From positions 1-28,212 of the forward strand of contig SKIX01000042.1 of the NCBI GenBank assembly GCA_007116195.1: a stretch of DNA of 28,212 nt. The letters are read 5' to 3'. The DNA is from Marinospirillum sp. Its GTDB lineage: Bacteria; Pseudomonadota; Gammaproteobacteria; Pseudomonadales; Halomonadaceae. The notes beneath the pieces were generated by a model. That model did no database searches. It was not told the origin of the DNA and saw nothing but the letters and a program-made list of their open reading frames with translations. Each line of letters opens with the position of its first letter. The first letter of the stretch is position 1. This document shows positions 8,563-16,275 of the stretch, piece by piece. Position numbers and translations under genes: made by a program.

Positions 8563-9510
8563 TTACGCACTTGCCGGAACAGAACGTTTGCGGAAATAGT
8601 CCAATACAGATACGGCCAGCTCATCTGCATCAAATTTTGCTATAAAATCATCTGCACCAACCCGCTTCACCATCGACTCATTAAAAACCCCAGATAAAGA
8701 GGTATGCATCAAAATATACAGGTTTTGCATACGGCTATCCTCTTTAACACTTCGGGTGAGGGTGTAGCCATCCATCTCGGGCATTTCAATATCTGAAATC
8801 ATCATTAGGTATTCCAGCTCAGGCTTTTTACCTTCATCGGCTAGAGCCTGCAGGTGTTCTAGCGCCTCTTTACCATCTTTTAAAAGTACCGCTTCCAGCT
8901 CAACTTTTTCCAGACAACGTTTAATCTGATTACGTGCCACCACAGAATCGTCAACTACCAGCACCTTGCGAGGCGTTTCACTGGCTTCAAACTGCGAGAG
9001 GTCAGTATCAATTTCTGTCTTAAAGTCCTCCGAAGAGGGAGTCACTTCAGCAATAACCTTTTCAACATCAACGATCTCAACCAGCTTACCCTCATAGCGA
9101 GTAACCGAGGTTAAGTAATGACGATGACCAATACCCTTAGGAGGTAGAAGGATATCACTCCACTGCATGTTGACGATATTTTCTATTTTATCGACCAGAA
9201 AGCCCTGCATACGGCGGTTATATTCGCAAATAATCACCTGCTGCTTTTTGGGTTCAGTTACCCGACCGGCCTGAATAGCACTCAGCATATCTAAAATAGG
9301 AAAGGAGCCATCCATGGTTGTGGCGACACCCACTATATGGGGATGATGATAAGGCAGTTGAGTAAGGGGTGGGCAGGGTATTATTTTTTTTACTTTGAAT
9401 ACATTGATGCCGTACATCTGCCCATTCTGCAAACGAAACAACAGCAGCTCTAGGCGGTTTTCGCCAGCCATTTGTGTCCGCTGGTTAACATTGTTCATCA
9501 GTTGGCTCAT
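8563..9510 (-). CDS. cheV: CheV: chemotaxis coupling protein with CheW and receiver domains
   Basis: A 315-residue fusion of a CheW-like domain (about residues 18-155) and a receiver (about 182-305). The CheW part has ELLLFRLQNGQMYGINVFKV and DGSFPILDM; the receiver has D187-D188, acceptor D240 in ISDIEMPEMDG, T270 and the lysine in IAKFDAD, which is the usual CheV form of the KP loop. It links receptors to CheA and can be phosphorylated by it, for adaptation or as a phosphate sink. An AGAGGG stretch lies upstream of the ATG. It sits between an HD-GYP gene and an Aer-type receptor on the same strand, suggesting a taxis role related to energy sensing. Confidence 0.93.
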   Translation of the reverse strand: MSQLMNNVNQRTQMAGENRLELLLFRLQNGQMYGINVFKVKKIIPCPPLTQLPYHHPHIVGVATTMDGSFPILDMLSAIQAGRVTEPKKQQVIICEYNRRMQGFLVDKIENIVNMQWSDILLPPKGIGHRHYLTSVTRYEGKLVEIVDVEKVIAEVTPSSEDFKTEIDTDLSQFEASETPRKVLVVDDSVVARNQIKRCLEKVELEAVLLKDGKEALEHLQALADEGKKPELEYLMMISDIEMPEMDGYTLTRSVKEDSRMQNLYILMHTSLSGVFNESMVKRVGADDFIAKFDADELAVSVLDYFRKRSVPASA

Positions 9511-9612
9511 CGCCCAGCCCTCTTCACCACGAGTAAAACAGCTATTGAAACCCGAAGCCTGCTAAGACGCAATAGATCGTTACACTTTGCAACGCTTGGT
9601 GTAGCCTTTTAA

Positions 9613-10818
9613 TTAAATTAGGCCCCGCATAAAGGGGTCAACAGCAGACAAATCGGTACGGTTTTCAACTCGTAAGGCATCAATTCCCCAGAGGTTGGCA
9701 GGGTTCACCCTAACCTTTTCACTCACATCACACACATAGTGCACCTGCAGATCTGACTGGCTCAGATCACGCTTTAAAGCGGAGGGGAAAATATAACCAT
9801 CTGAACGGCGAATGCTTGCTACCAACGGCGCCTTGGGGTCACCTGTACGACCCACTACAACGGCAAGATCACCGTTGCTTAAACGCACAAAAACACCCGG
9901 AGGGTAAAGGCCCAGTTCAACAATAAACAACTCAGTGAGCTTGCTATCGAAGGCTTTGCCACGCTGCTTGAATAAGTCTTTCAGTGAGTCTTTCAGCTTC
10001 AAGGGGCCACGATAGCCGCGCGGTGTAACCATTGCTGAATACACATCGCCTAATGCCAGAATTCGAGCTTCATGGCGTATATCGTCGCCTTTTAAGCCAT
10101 GTGGATAACCGCTTCCATCCAGTTTCTCGTGATGTTGGGCGACCAACTCCAACCAAAGCTCATCATCAACCCCTGCCTGGTGTAATATCTCCGCACTTTG
10201 CAGAGGGTGGGTGTTGATCAACTCTTTTTGGTGAATAGTCAGAGGGCCTTTTTGCTGATCCAGCCTTTTTTGATAGGGGTTCATGGCTAGATTACAGGTC
10301 AAAGCAGCGCAGAGTACGCTTACACGTATATCCTGCTCAACTTTTAAGCGCGCAAGAATCAATTCTGTTAGCACAGCAATTTGCATCGGGTGCTGAATAG
10401 GGTAGTCAAAGCTCTCTGTTAAATGAACGGCCCCCATCAGAGCATCTGCATTTAAATTAACCAGGCCCTGTAAATTAGTAACCAGAGTTTGAAAGCGTTT
10501 AACCACCTGCCCAGCTGAGAACTTATGACCTTTTTCCAGGCGCTCAAAAACGGCTTCCAGTTGGAAACAGAGGTCATCAAACTCTGCAAAGGGGTTGACC
10601 CGCCGATTAAATTTAACCGGCTGAGGCGCAGGCGCAGCGATCTCTTTAGCGAAATAGCCAATGTCCACCAGCAGCTTTTTTAAATCCTGGGTGTCGATTA
10701 AGCTGCCCTTATTGACAAGAATATCGCCTTTTTTATCACAAACAACCCAAGGTGTTTTTTTGCCAACCACCAGATCATCTGCAGAAATTTTTAACAGCTC
10801 GTAATCTTTTGTTAACAT
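9613..10818 (-). CDS. HD-GYP family protein with degenerate HD site
   Basis: HD-GYP proteins normally hydrolyse cyclic-di-GMP. The GYP half is intact: HPLQSAEIL (H204), QHHEKLDGSGYP (H229, H230, D234) and the following D258. H143 in YPIQHPMQ fits the first helix. The HD motif itself, normally like LLHDIGK, reads LTCNLAM (173-179), so the metal-binding His and Asp are Cys175 and Asn176 and the motif's Gly and Lys are Ala178 and Met179. Residues 1-130 contain no domain I can name; a C-terminal region from about 290 may be a small beta domain. The ATG at 10816-10818 is used; an in-frame TTG lies 4 codons earlier. A receptor or scaffold role is possible instead of catalysis. Confidence 0.82.
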   Translation of the reverse strand: MLTKDYELLKISADDLVVGKKTPWVVCDKKGDILVNKGSLIDTQDLKKLLVDIGYFAKEIAAPAPQPVKFNRRVNPFAEFDDLCFQLEAVFERLEKGHKFSAGQVVKRFQTLVTNLQGLVNLNADALMGAVHLTESFDYPIQHPMQIAVLTELILARLKVEQDIRVSVLCAALTCNLAMNPYQKRLDQQKGPLTIHQKELINTHPLQSAEILHQAGVDDELWLELVAQHHEKLDGSGYPHGLKGDDIRHEARILALGDVYSAMVTPRGYRGPLKLKDSLKDLFKQRGKAFDSKLTELFIVELGLYPPGVFVRLSNGDLAVVVGRTGDPKAPLVASIRRSDGYIFPSALKRDLSQSDLQVHYVCDVSEKVRVNPANLWGIDALRVENRTDLSAVDPFMRGLI

Positions 10819-10899
10819 CAGGTTTCTCAAGAGTACATCTTATTTGAACCTTAGGGTCACGGCTGACCTATGTCAATAGACAACGAGTGGACTTGCCAT

Positions 10900-10929
10900 A
10901 AAAAAACCTGCACTGCGGCAGGTTTTTTT
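10900..10929. terminator. Bidirectional Rho-independent terminator
   Basis: A 12-base-pair stem (A7-CCTGC paired with GCAGG-T7) closes a six-base loop, with T-runs usable on either strand. It ends the minus-strand transcript of the DUF2892 gene, whose stop is 17 bases upstream, and separates it from the HD-GYP gene. Confidence 0.93.
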
Positions 10930-10946
10930 GTGCCTTGAAGACCGTT

Positions 10947-11150
10947 TTATTTAAAGGCTGAACCTGGCTGAATACCTAACTTTTTGAAAATCATCACGGC
11001 AGGACAGAAACCGGTAAAGCTTGCCTGGATCATATTAGCTGCTATAAAAGCAGTAAACCAAACAAAACCCGGATGAACCCAATGGGTTAGCACCAAACTA
11101 ACAGCAACCATAATACCGGCAAACAATAAAAGCGCACGATCAACATTCAT
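10947..11150 (-). CDS. Small DUF2892 inner-membrane protein (YgaP membrane-domain type)
   Basis: A 67-residue protein with two hydrophobic helices (about residues 5-21 and 27-45), followed by the family motif FTGFCP and a short IFKKLG segment with the conserved cysteine. DUF2892 is the membrane part of rhodanese proteins such as E. coli YgaP and also occurs alone, often near sulfide or thiosulfate genes; no rhodanese is next to it here. The ATG at 11148-11150 has AAGGAG 7 bases upstream, so it is preferred over the adjacent GTG. It is a single-gene unit: a promoter inside the lon 3' end and a strong terminator after it. The exact function is unknown. Confidence 0.85.
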   Translation of the reverse strand: MNVDRALLLFAGIMVAVSLVLTHWVHPGFVWFTAFIAANMIQASFTGFCPAVMIFKKLGIQPGSAFK

Positions 11151-11187
11151 CACGTTTCTCCTTGGTCAACACAGTGAAGCCCAGAGG

Positions 11188-11237
11188 CTAATTAAGCAAT
11201 ATCTTAATTAGTATACTCTAGCTTCAACTAAAAGCAA
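11188..11237 (-). promoter_or_regulatory. Promoter with overlapping operator-like palindrome for the DUF2892 gene
   Basis: Minus-strand TTGCTT (11232-11237) and TATACT (11210-11215) with a 16-base spacer form a plausible sigma-70 promoter. A perfect 9-base inverted repeat, CTAATTAAG-N6-CTTAATTAG (11188-11211), covers the -10 edge and the expected transcript start near 11203, a classic repressor position. No regulator gene is adjacent. ArsR/BigR-type repressors often control DUF2892 genes, but assigning one here is inference. Confidence 0.55.
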
Positions 11238-13590
11238 CTTTAGCAACCTCTTTAAAATGCTTGGCAAAGTTTACTTCTAGCCCCTGCTGCAAATATTCCG
11301 GCAGCTCCTCATAATCTCGCCGGTTCGCTTCTGGCAAAACCAAACGCTGGATTCCTGTGCGCCTGGCGGCAATGACTTTTTCACGAATACCGCCCACAGG
11401 TAGCACCTGCCCAGTCAAACTCAGCTCACCAGTCATCGCGACCTTGGCCGGTTTTTTGTTCAAAGCCAAAGATAAGAGCGCTGTTGCCATAGTCACTCCA
11501 GCAGAAGGACCATCTTTAGGTGTTGCTCCTTCAGGCACGTGAAGATGCACAAAAGCTTCATCGTAAAAGTTGGCTGCAGCACCAAAATCTTTTAAGTGAC
11601 CCATCACATAGCTATAAGCAATCGCTGCTGACTCTTTCATGACATCACCCAGCTTGCCGGTAAGCTTAAAACCGCGTGTTAATGAATGCACCTGGTTAGC
11701 TTCAATAGATAGAGTGGCTCCGCCCATAGCCGTCCAGGCCAGGCCTGTCACGACACCGACTCCTTTCATCAACTGCTCACTTCTGAAGGGTGGAGCTCCA
11801 AGGAAGTCATCCAGGTTTTTCACACCGACACGCACCTGCTTTTGATCTGGGTTATTCAACAGGGTGACGGCTGCTTTGCGCAGAATGCGGTGCAACATTT
11901 TTTCCAGTTTACGTACACCCGCTTCGCGCGCATAGCCTTCAATTACCTGCTTTAAGGCCGCATCAGTGATAGTCAGCTGTTTCTTTTTAAGACCTGCACG
12001 CTTGAGCAAGCGCGGCCACAAGTGATGCTTGGCAATAGCCAGCTTTTCTTCACTGATATAACCGGATAACCGAATAATTTCCATGCGATCCAGCAGAGGG
12101 CCAGGAATGGTATCGAGTTGGTTAGCAGTACAGAGAAAAAGCACCTTGGATAAATCGACGCGAACATCCAGGTAGTGATCTAAAAAGTTAACATTCTGCT
12201 CAGGGTCTAACACTTCTAACAGCGCTGAAGCTGGATCACCTTGATAGCTAGCCCCCAGTTTGTCGATTTCATCCAGCAGGATGACCGGGTTTTCGGTTTC
12301 TGCATCTTTAAGCGCCTGAATCAGCTTACCTGGCAAGGCACCAATATAAGTACGCCTGTGGCCTTTTATTTCGGCTTCATCACGCATACCGCCGACCGAA
12401 AAACGATAGAATTTTCTTTCCAGAGCTTCCGCAATGGAACGGCCAATAGAAGTTTTACCCACCCCAGGCGGTCCAACTAAAAGTACGATGGAGCCACCCA
12501 CATCACCTTTGAAGTGACCTTCAGCCAGGAATTCGACAATGCGGTCTTTAACATCCTCAAGACCATCATGGTCTCGATCCAAAACCTGGCGTGCATGCAC
12601 CAGGTCCAGCTTGTCATCTGAACGAATACCCCAGGGCAGGCAGGTAATCCAGTCCAAATAGTTGCGGGTAACAGCATACTCTGGCGAGCCCGATTCCAGC
12701 ACGGAAAACTTCTGCAATTCTTCGTCGATGCGCTTTTGCACGGCTTGCGGCAGAGTTTTGTTTTCCAGACGCTGGCGAAACTCATCAGCTTCGGCCGTTT
12801 TGTCATCCTTGCTAATGCCCAGCTCGCGTTGAATCACTTTGAGCTGTTCACGCAAGAAGAATTCTCGCTGACGGTCATGAATTTTTTGATTCACTTCCTC
12901 GCTAATTTCGCCCTGTAAGCGGGCGACCTCGACTTCCTTGCGCAGCAGGGGCAGCACACGCTTCATTCTTGGCAGCAACTGCAAGGTTTCCAGCACCTGT
13001 TGTAGCTCTCGCCCTTTGGCTGAGGTAATAGCAGCAGCAAAATCAGCCAAAGGCCCTGGCTCGTTGGGGCTGAAACGGTTCAGGTAGTGTTTTAACTCTT
13101 CGCCATAAAGGGGGTTTAATGGCAACAACTCTTTGATGCCGTTGATCAAGGAAAGGGCATAGGCTCGCGCTTCATCACTGGTATCGGCTAATTCTTTGGG
13201 GTAGCTGACCTCAACTAAATAAGGTGGTTTGCGAGAAATCCAGCGCTCAATTTTAAAACGCTTCAACCCTTGGGCAATGAACTGGATACGGTTGTCTTCC
13301 ACATCAGCACGATGCACACGCACCGATGTGCCGATGCTGGGTAAGACATCTAGCTCAAGTTTTTCAGGCGGTGTCTCGCCAACATAGACAACCCCAACAA
13401 CCTGATGCGGGGTTTCACCAACACGCTCCAGTGTCGTTTCCCAGCGTTGACGCGGAATGACCAAAGGCTGGATTTGAGCAGGAAAGAAGGGGCGGTTATG
13501 AATCGGCAGCAGATAAATGCGTTCCGGCAAATAGTCACCAGACAGCACCAGCTCTCCAGCTTGAACGTTTGAGTCCTGTTCGTCAGTCAT
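11224..13590 (-). CDS. lon: Lon-family ATP-dependent serine protease (second-type LonA)
   Basis: A 788-residue cytosolic protease. Domains in order: LON substrate domain (about 25-215), coiled-coil region, AAA+ module with Walker A GPPGVGKT (373-380) and Walker B VILLDEIDK (about 436-444), and peptidase domain with catalytic S696 (KDGPSAG) and K738 (GGIREK). It degrades damaged and regulatory proteins. The sequence resembles, from memory, the AsrA/PA0779 type of pseudomonads more than the housekeeping Lon. It is also not beside clpX or hupB, so it may be a second Lon. A sigma-32-like promoter lies 39-67 bases upstream. The upstream cysQ gene is 118 bases away. The ATG has AGAGG about 7 bases upstream. 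Confidence 0.95.
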   Translation of the reverse strand: MTDEQDSNVQAGELVLSGDYLPERIYLLPIHNRPFFPAQIQPLVIPRQRWETTLERVGETPHQVVGVVYVGETPPEKLELDVLPSIGTSVRVHRADVEDNRIQFIAQGLKRFKIERWISRKPPYLVEVSYPKELADTSDEARAYALSLINGIKELLPLNPLYGEELKHYLNRFSPNEPGPLADFAAAITSAKGRELQQVLETLQLLPRMKRVLPLLRKEVEVARLQGEISEEVNQKIHDRQREFFLREQLKVIQRELGISKDDKTAEADEFRQRLENKTLPQAVQKRIDEELQKFSVLESGSPEYAVTRNYLDWITCLPWGIRSDDKLDLVHARQVLDRDHDGLEDVKDRIVEFLAEGHFKGDVGGSIVLLVGPPGVGKTSIGRSIAEALERKFYRFSVGGMRDEAEIKGHRRTYIGALPGKLIQALKDAETENPVILLDEIDKLGASYQGDPASALLEVLDPEQNVNFLDHYLDVRVDLSKVLFLCTANQLDTIPGPLLDRMEIIRLSGYISEEKLAIAKHHLWPRLLKRAGLKKKQLTITDAALKQVIEGYAREAGVRKLEKMLHRILRKAAVTLLNNPDQKQVRVGVKNLDDFLGAPPFRSEQLMKGVGVVTGLAWTAMGGATLSIEANQVHSLTRGFKLTGKLGDVMKESAAIAYSYVMGHLKDFGAAANFYDEAFVHLHVPEGATPKDGPSAGVTMATALLSLALNKKPAKVAMTGELSLTGQVLPVGGIREKVIAARRTGIQRLVLPEANRRDYEELPEYLQQGLEVNFAKHFKEVAKVAFS

Positions 13591-13628
13591 GCAGCGCCTC
13601 TTAATCTAAAGGAAGTCTTTGACTGACT

Positions 13629-13657
13629 TGATGCGGGTCGTTGAGGCAAATTTCAAG
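13629..13657 (-). promoter_or_regulatory. Sigma-32 (heat-shock) promoter of lon
   Basis: On the minus strand CTTGAAA (13651-13657) is followed after exactly 14 bases by CCGCATCA (13629-13636), close to the sigma-32 consensus CTTGAAA-N11..15-CCCCATNT: a perfect -35 and one clear mismatch in the -10 core. The transcript would start near 13622, giving a leader of about 30 bases. Heat-shock control of lon is well established in enterobacteria. Confidence 0.75.
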
Positions 13658-13708
13658 GCTTAGCTCAAGTAAGCCCGTACAACAGTTGATTAAGGACACA
13701 CCCAGCCG

Positions 13709-14533
13709 TTAAGAAACACCTAGCCACTCGCGCCAGGGCGCTTGCAAATCGGCTAAAGCAATGAAGTTCGGGTTCACCGGCTTGATTTGCTGATTGTAGC
13801 GCAAGGGCTCCAGTTGCCAGGTTAAAATATCTCCTCCGGCAGCTTGCAGAAGCGCATGGGCTGCAGCGGTATCCCACTCACCGGTTGGCCCTAAACGTGG
13901 ATAAGCATCAGCCAAGCCTTCGGCCAGGTGACAAAACTTTAGCGAGCTACCCAGCGGACGAGCCTGAATATCCAGGCGCTGCTGACGCATTGAGGCTAGC
14001 CAGGCTTGCAACTTTTCCAGGCCGTGACGATGACTGGTTAACACTTCAAGTTGCGGCAGTGCTAAAGAACGGGTACGAATTGCAACAGCATCTCCAGAAC
14101 CCTGCTGTTTCCAAGCTCCCAGGCCCTGACCGCCCCACCACCAGGTTTGCGTAACCGGCTGGTAAATCACCCCCAGCAAAGGCCTGCCTTGATCAATCCA
14201 AGCAATATTAACCGTAAACTCATCATTAGCAGCAAGAAACTCTTTGGTGCCATCCAGAGGGTCAATTAACCAAAAGCGGGACCACTGACTTCGCTCCACC
14301 CAGGGAATTGCCGCAGCCTCTTCTGATAATTGGGGCACCCCAGGGGTAAGTTGCTGCAACCCTTGTTGAATACACTGATGAGCCTCCCAGTCTGCTGCCG
14401 TAACAGGTGAGGCATCATCCTTATAGTGCACCTGGGTTGTCTGTAGTTGACGATAAACCGTCAAAATAGCTTCACCGGCTGCGGCTGAAATTCGCTTTAA
14501 TTCAGGCACCCAGCTTTTGATGTCGGTCGACAT
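13709..14533 (-). CDS. cysQ: CysQ: 3'(2'),5'-bisphosphate nucleotidase
   Basis: A magnesium-dependent phosphatase of the inositol-monophosphatase fold that converts PAP to AMP, preventing PAP build-up during sulfate assimilation. Seen in 274 residues: DDASPVTAAD near the N terminus, SEEAA (E71, E72), WLIDPLDGTKEF (D91, D94, T96) and GEWDTAAAHALL (D221), the full metal-binding set. The start is the ATG at 14531-14533, preceded by GGGAGGG with 8 bases spacing and 4 bases after the nudE stop. An ATG seven codons earlier would overlap nudE. Close spacing shows a nudE-cysQ operon. Confidence 0.93.
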   Translation of the reverse strand: MSTDIKSWVPELKRISAAAGEAILTVYRQLQTTQVHYKDDASPVTAADWEAHQCIQQGLQQLTPGVPQLSEEAAAIPWVERSQWSRFWLIDPLDGTKEFLAANDEFTVNIAWIDQGRPLLGVIYQPVTQTWWWGGQGLGAWKQQGSGDAVAIRTRSLALPQLEVLTSHRHGLEKLQAWLASMRQQRLDIQARPLGSSLKFCHLAEGLADAYPRLGPTGEWDTAAAHALLQAAGGDILTWQLEPLRYNQQIKPVNPNFIALADLQAPWREWLGVS

Positions 14534-14537
14534 TCCA

Positions 14538-15113
14538 CTAGCCCTCCCAGGCACCTGACTCTGGCCAACCTTCCTGACTTAGCCTTTCACGAGCAATAAA
14601 TAGGGCCGCAATGGAACGCCCCTCATGAAAGTCATCACGATTAAGCAGGTCACAGAGTTTGGCTAAAGGGTAAAGCTCAACTTCCAAAGGTTCAGGTTCA
14701 TCACCTTCCAGCTTGCAGGGGTAGAGGTCGCGCGCCAATACCACTTGCATCTTGTGACCCATGTAGTTGGGTGCCAAAGACAGCTGGGTCAGAGGCTCTA
14801 ACTGCCGAGCACCATAACCGGTTTCTTCCATTAGCTCTCGATTTGCAGCAACCAGAAGATCTTCACCCACTTCGACCAAGCCTTTAGGTAAAGCCAGTAC
14901 ATAGTCATGCATCCCTCCGGCGTACTCACGGATCAGCACAACTTCACCCTGATCATTGAGAGCAACCACCATCACTGCACCTAAACCCTGGCTAACGAGA
15001 CGCTCATAATGGCGCTGCACTCCATTGCCAAACTCTAAATGCAACTCTTCGACTTTAAAAAGACGTGTTTGCGCCACCAGCTTGCGCTCTAGAATACTCG
15101 GACGAACAGGCAT
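14538..15113 (-). CDS. nudE: NudE: ADP compounds hydrolase (Nudix)
   Basis: A Nudix enzyme active on adenosine(5')triphospho(5')adenosine, ADP-ribose and NADH in E. coli. The 191 residues hold a complete Nudix box at about 78-100: GLVEVGED, then NRELMEETGY. Also typical are RPSILERKLVAQTRLFKVEE at the N terminus, REYAGGMHDYVLALPKG before the box and LSLAPNYMGHKMQVVLARDLYP after it. AAGGAG stands 10 bases before the ATG. It heads the nudE-cysQ pair and diverges from yrfG, as in E. coli where nudE and yrfG are adjacent and divergent. Confidence 0.93.
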   Translation of the reverse strand: MPVRPSILERKLVAQTRLFKVEELHLEFGNGVQRHYERLVSQGLGAVMVVALNDQGEVVLIREYAGGMHDYVLALPKGLVEVGEDLLVAANRELMEETGYGARQLEPLTQLSLAPNYMGHKMQVVLARDLYPCKLEGDEPEPLEVELYPLAKLCDLLNRDDFHEGRSIAALFIARERLSQEGWPESGAWEG

Positions 15114-15189
15114 AGGCTGCCACTCCTTATTCCGCTACAATAAAGTTTTCTTGATTATCAACCCTGAACCTCTGACCTACAAGGTAGAA

Positions 15190-15873
15190 ATGATCAATTG
15201 GAGCGCTATCGACACCGTTTTGCTGGATATGGACGGCACCCTGCTCGATTTACACTTTGACAGTCACTTTTGGCTGGAGCATCTGCCGCGCCGCTATGCA
15301 GAGTTACATAAACTCGACCACCAACAAGTACGTCCTGAGTTAATCGAACGCATTATGGCAGAAAGAGGCCAGCTTAACTGGTATAGCTTGGATTACTGGA
15401 CTCAGGAATTAGGGGTGGATATTGTTGCCCTTAAAAAAGAAATCCAGCATCTGATTGGTTTTCGTGCCGATGCACTGGATTTTTTGCAGTGGCTTAAAAC
15501 TGCTCATCCGAGGGTGATTTTAGCCACTAATGCTGATCGGAAAAGCCTGGAATTAAAGCTCTTTTTAACTGGGTTGGATGCTTATCTGGATGCCATAGTC
15601 AGCTCAGCTGATTTTGGCATTCCTAAAGAAGATCAGGGCTACTGGCAGGCCTTGATGGAAAAAGAACCCTTTGATCCTGAGCGCACGCTATTTATCGACG
15701 ATAACGAAGAGGTTTTAGCTTCAGCTAAAGCTTTTGGTATTCGCCAACTCATTACGATTTCACAGCCTGATAGTCAGCTGCCGATACGACAAATGACTGA
15801 GTTCCCTGCTGTCACTCATTTTGCCGAGCTACAGCCCGTCAACAAGCCTGAGCTAAAACCTCACCATGACTAA
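15190..15873 (+). CDS. yrfG: YrfG: HAD-superfamily (purine) nucleotide phosphatase
   Basis: A HAD hydrolase; E. coli YrfG dephosphorylates purine nucleotides such as GMP and IMP. In 227 residues: motif I DMDGT (D13, D15), family-specific LNWYSLDYWTQELGVDI, motif II region ILATNAD, and motif IV FIDDNEE. The start is the ATG at 15190-15192, preceded by AAGG and matching the family N terminus; the longer upstream frame runs inside nudE and is not used. It heads the yrfG-hslR-hslO block. A possible -10 (TACAAT, 15136-15141) lies upstream without a good -35. Its stop overlaps the hslR ATG by 8 bases (ATGACTAA). Confidence 0.92.
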   Translation: MINWSAIDTVLLDMDGTLLDLHFDSHFWLEHLPRRYAELHKLDHQQVRPELIERIMAERGQLNWYSLDYWTQELGVDIVALKKEIQHLIGFRADALDFLQWLKTAHPRVILATNADRKSLELKLFLTGLDAYLDAIVSSADFGIPKEDQGYWQALMEKEPFDPERTLFIDDNEEVLASAKAFGIRQLITISQPDSQLPIRQMTEFPAVTHFAELQPVNKPELKPHHD

Positions 15874-16270
15874 AGTGGACAACAAACTAGAGCCGGGTGT
15901 ACGCCTGGATAAATGGCTTTGGGCCGCCCGCTTTTTTAAAACACGCAGCCTGGCTAAAACGGCAGTAGAAAACGGCAAGGTTGAATATGAGCAACAGCGC
16001 CCCAAAGTTAGCCGCCTGGTTGAAGTGGGTGCTCGCTTAACCATCACTCAAGGCTGGGACAAAAAAGAAATCCAGGTGTTGGCACTCTCTTCGCAGCGTG
16101 GCCCAGCCAGTGAGGCTCAAAAGCTTTACTGTGAAACACCTGAAAGCCTGGAAAGACGTAGCCAAGAAGCTGAAAAACGCCGCCTGGCTGGCACAGCTGT
16201 TCAAGCACCCATTCAGCGCCCAGACAAAAAATCGCGCCGCCAAATTCAGCGCTTTAAACGACAGGATTAA
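15866..16270 (+). CDS. hslR: HslR: Hsp15, ribosome-associated heat-shock protein (S4 domain)
   Basis: An RNA-binding protein that recognises 50S subunits carrying a stalled peptidyl-tRNA and assists recycling. The 134-residue length agrees with E. coli Hsp15. An S4 domain opens at about residue 12: [18 protein letters not shown], then [11 protein letters not shown] lysine/arginine-rich C-terminal tail ([13 protein letters not shown]) follows a helical charged segment. The ATG lies inside the last codons of yrfG, so it is probably read by re-initiation. The next gene, hslO, starts 5 bases after its stop. In E. coli hslR and hslO are heat-shock induced; I find no clear sigma-32 site in the short region before yrfG. 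Confidence 0.94.
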   Translation: MTKVDNKLEPGVRLDKWLWAARFFKTRSLAKTAVENGKVEYEQQRPKVSRLVEVGARLTITQGWDKKEIQVLALSSQRGPASEAQKLYCETPESLERRSQEAEKRRLAGTAVQAPIQRPDKKSRRQIQRFKRQD

Positions 16271-16275
16271 ACTTG

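Noticed and set aside
8563..9510. CheV receiver lacking the usual lysine-proline pair
   Set aside because: The KFD form is normal for CheV receivers, so it is not a defect.
15151..15161. TTGATTATCAA palindrome between nudE and yrfG
   Set aside because: The half-sites look like FNR but the spacer is one base instead of four, so it is not an FNR box; 11 bases alone is too little to call an operator.
15025..15189. Longer N terminus of yrfG
   Set aside because: It lies inside nudE on the other strand and does not match the family; the ATG at 15190 has a ribosome binding site.
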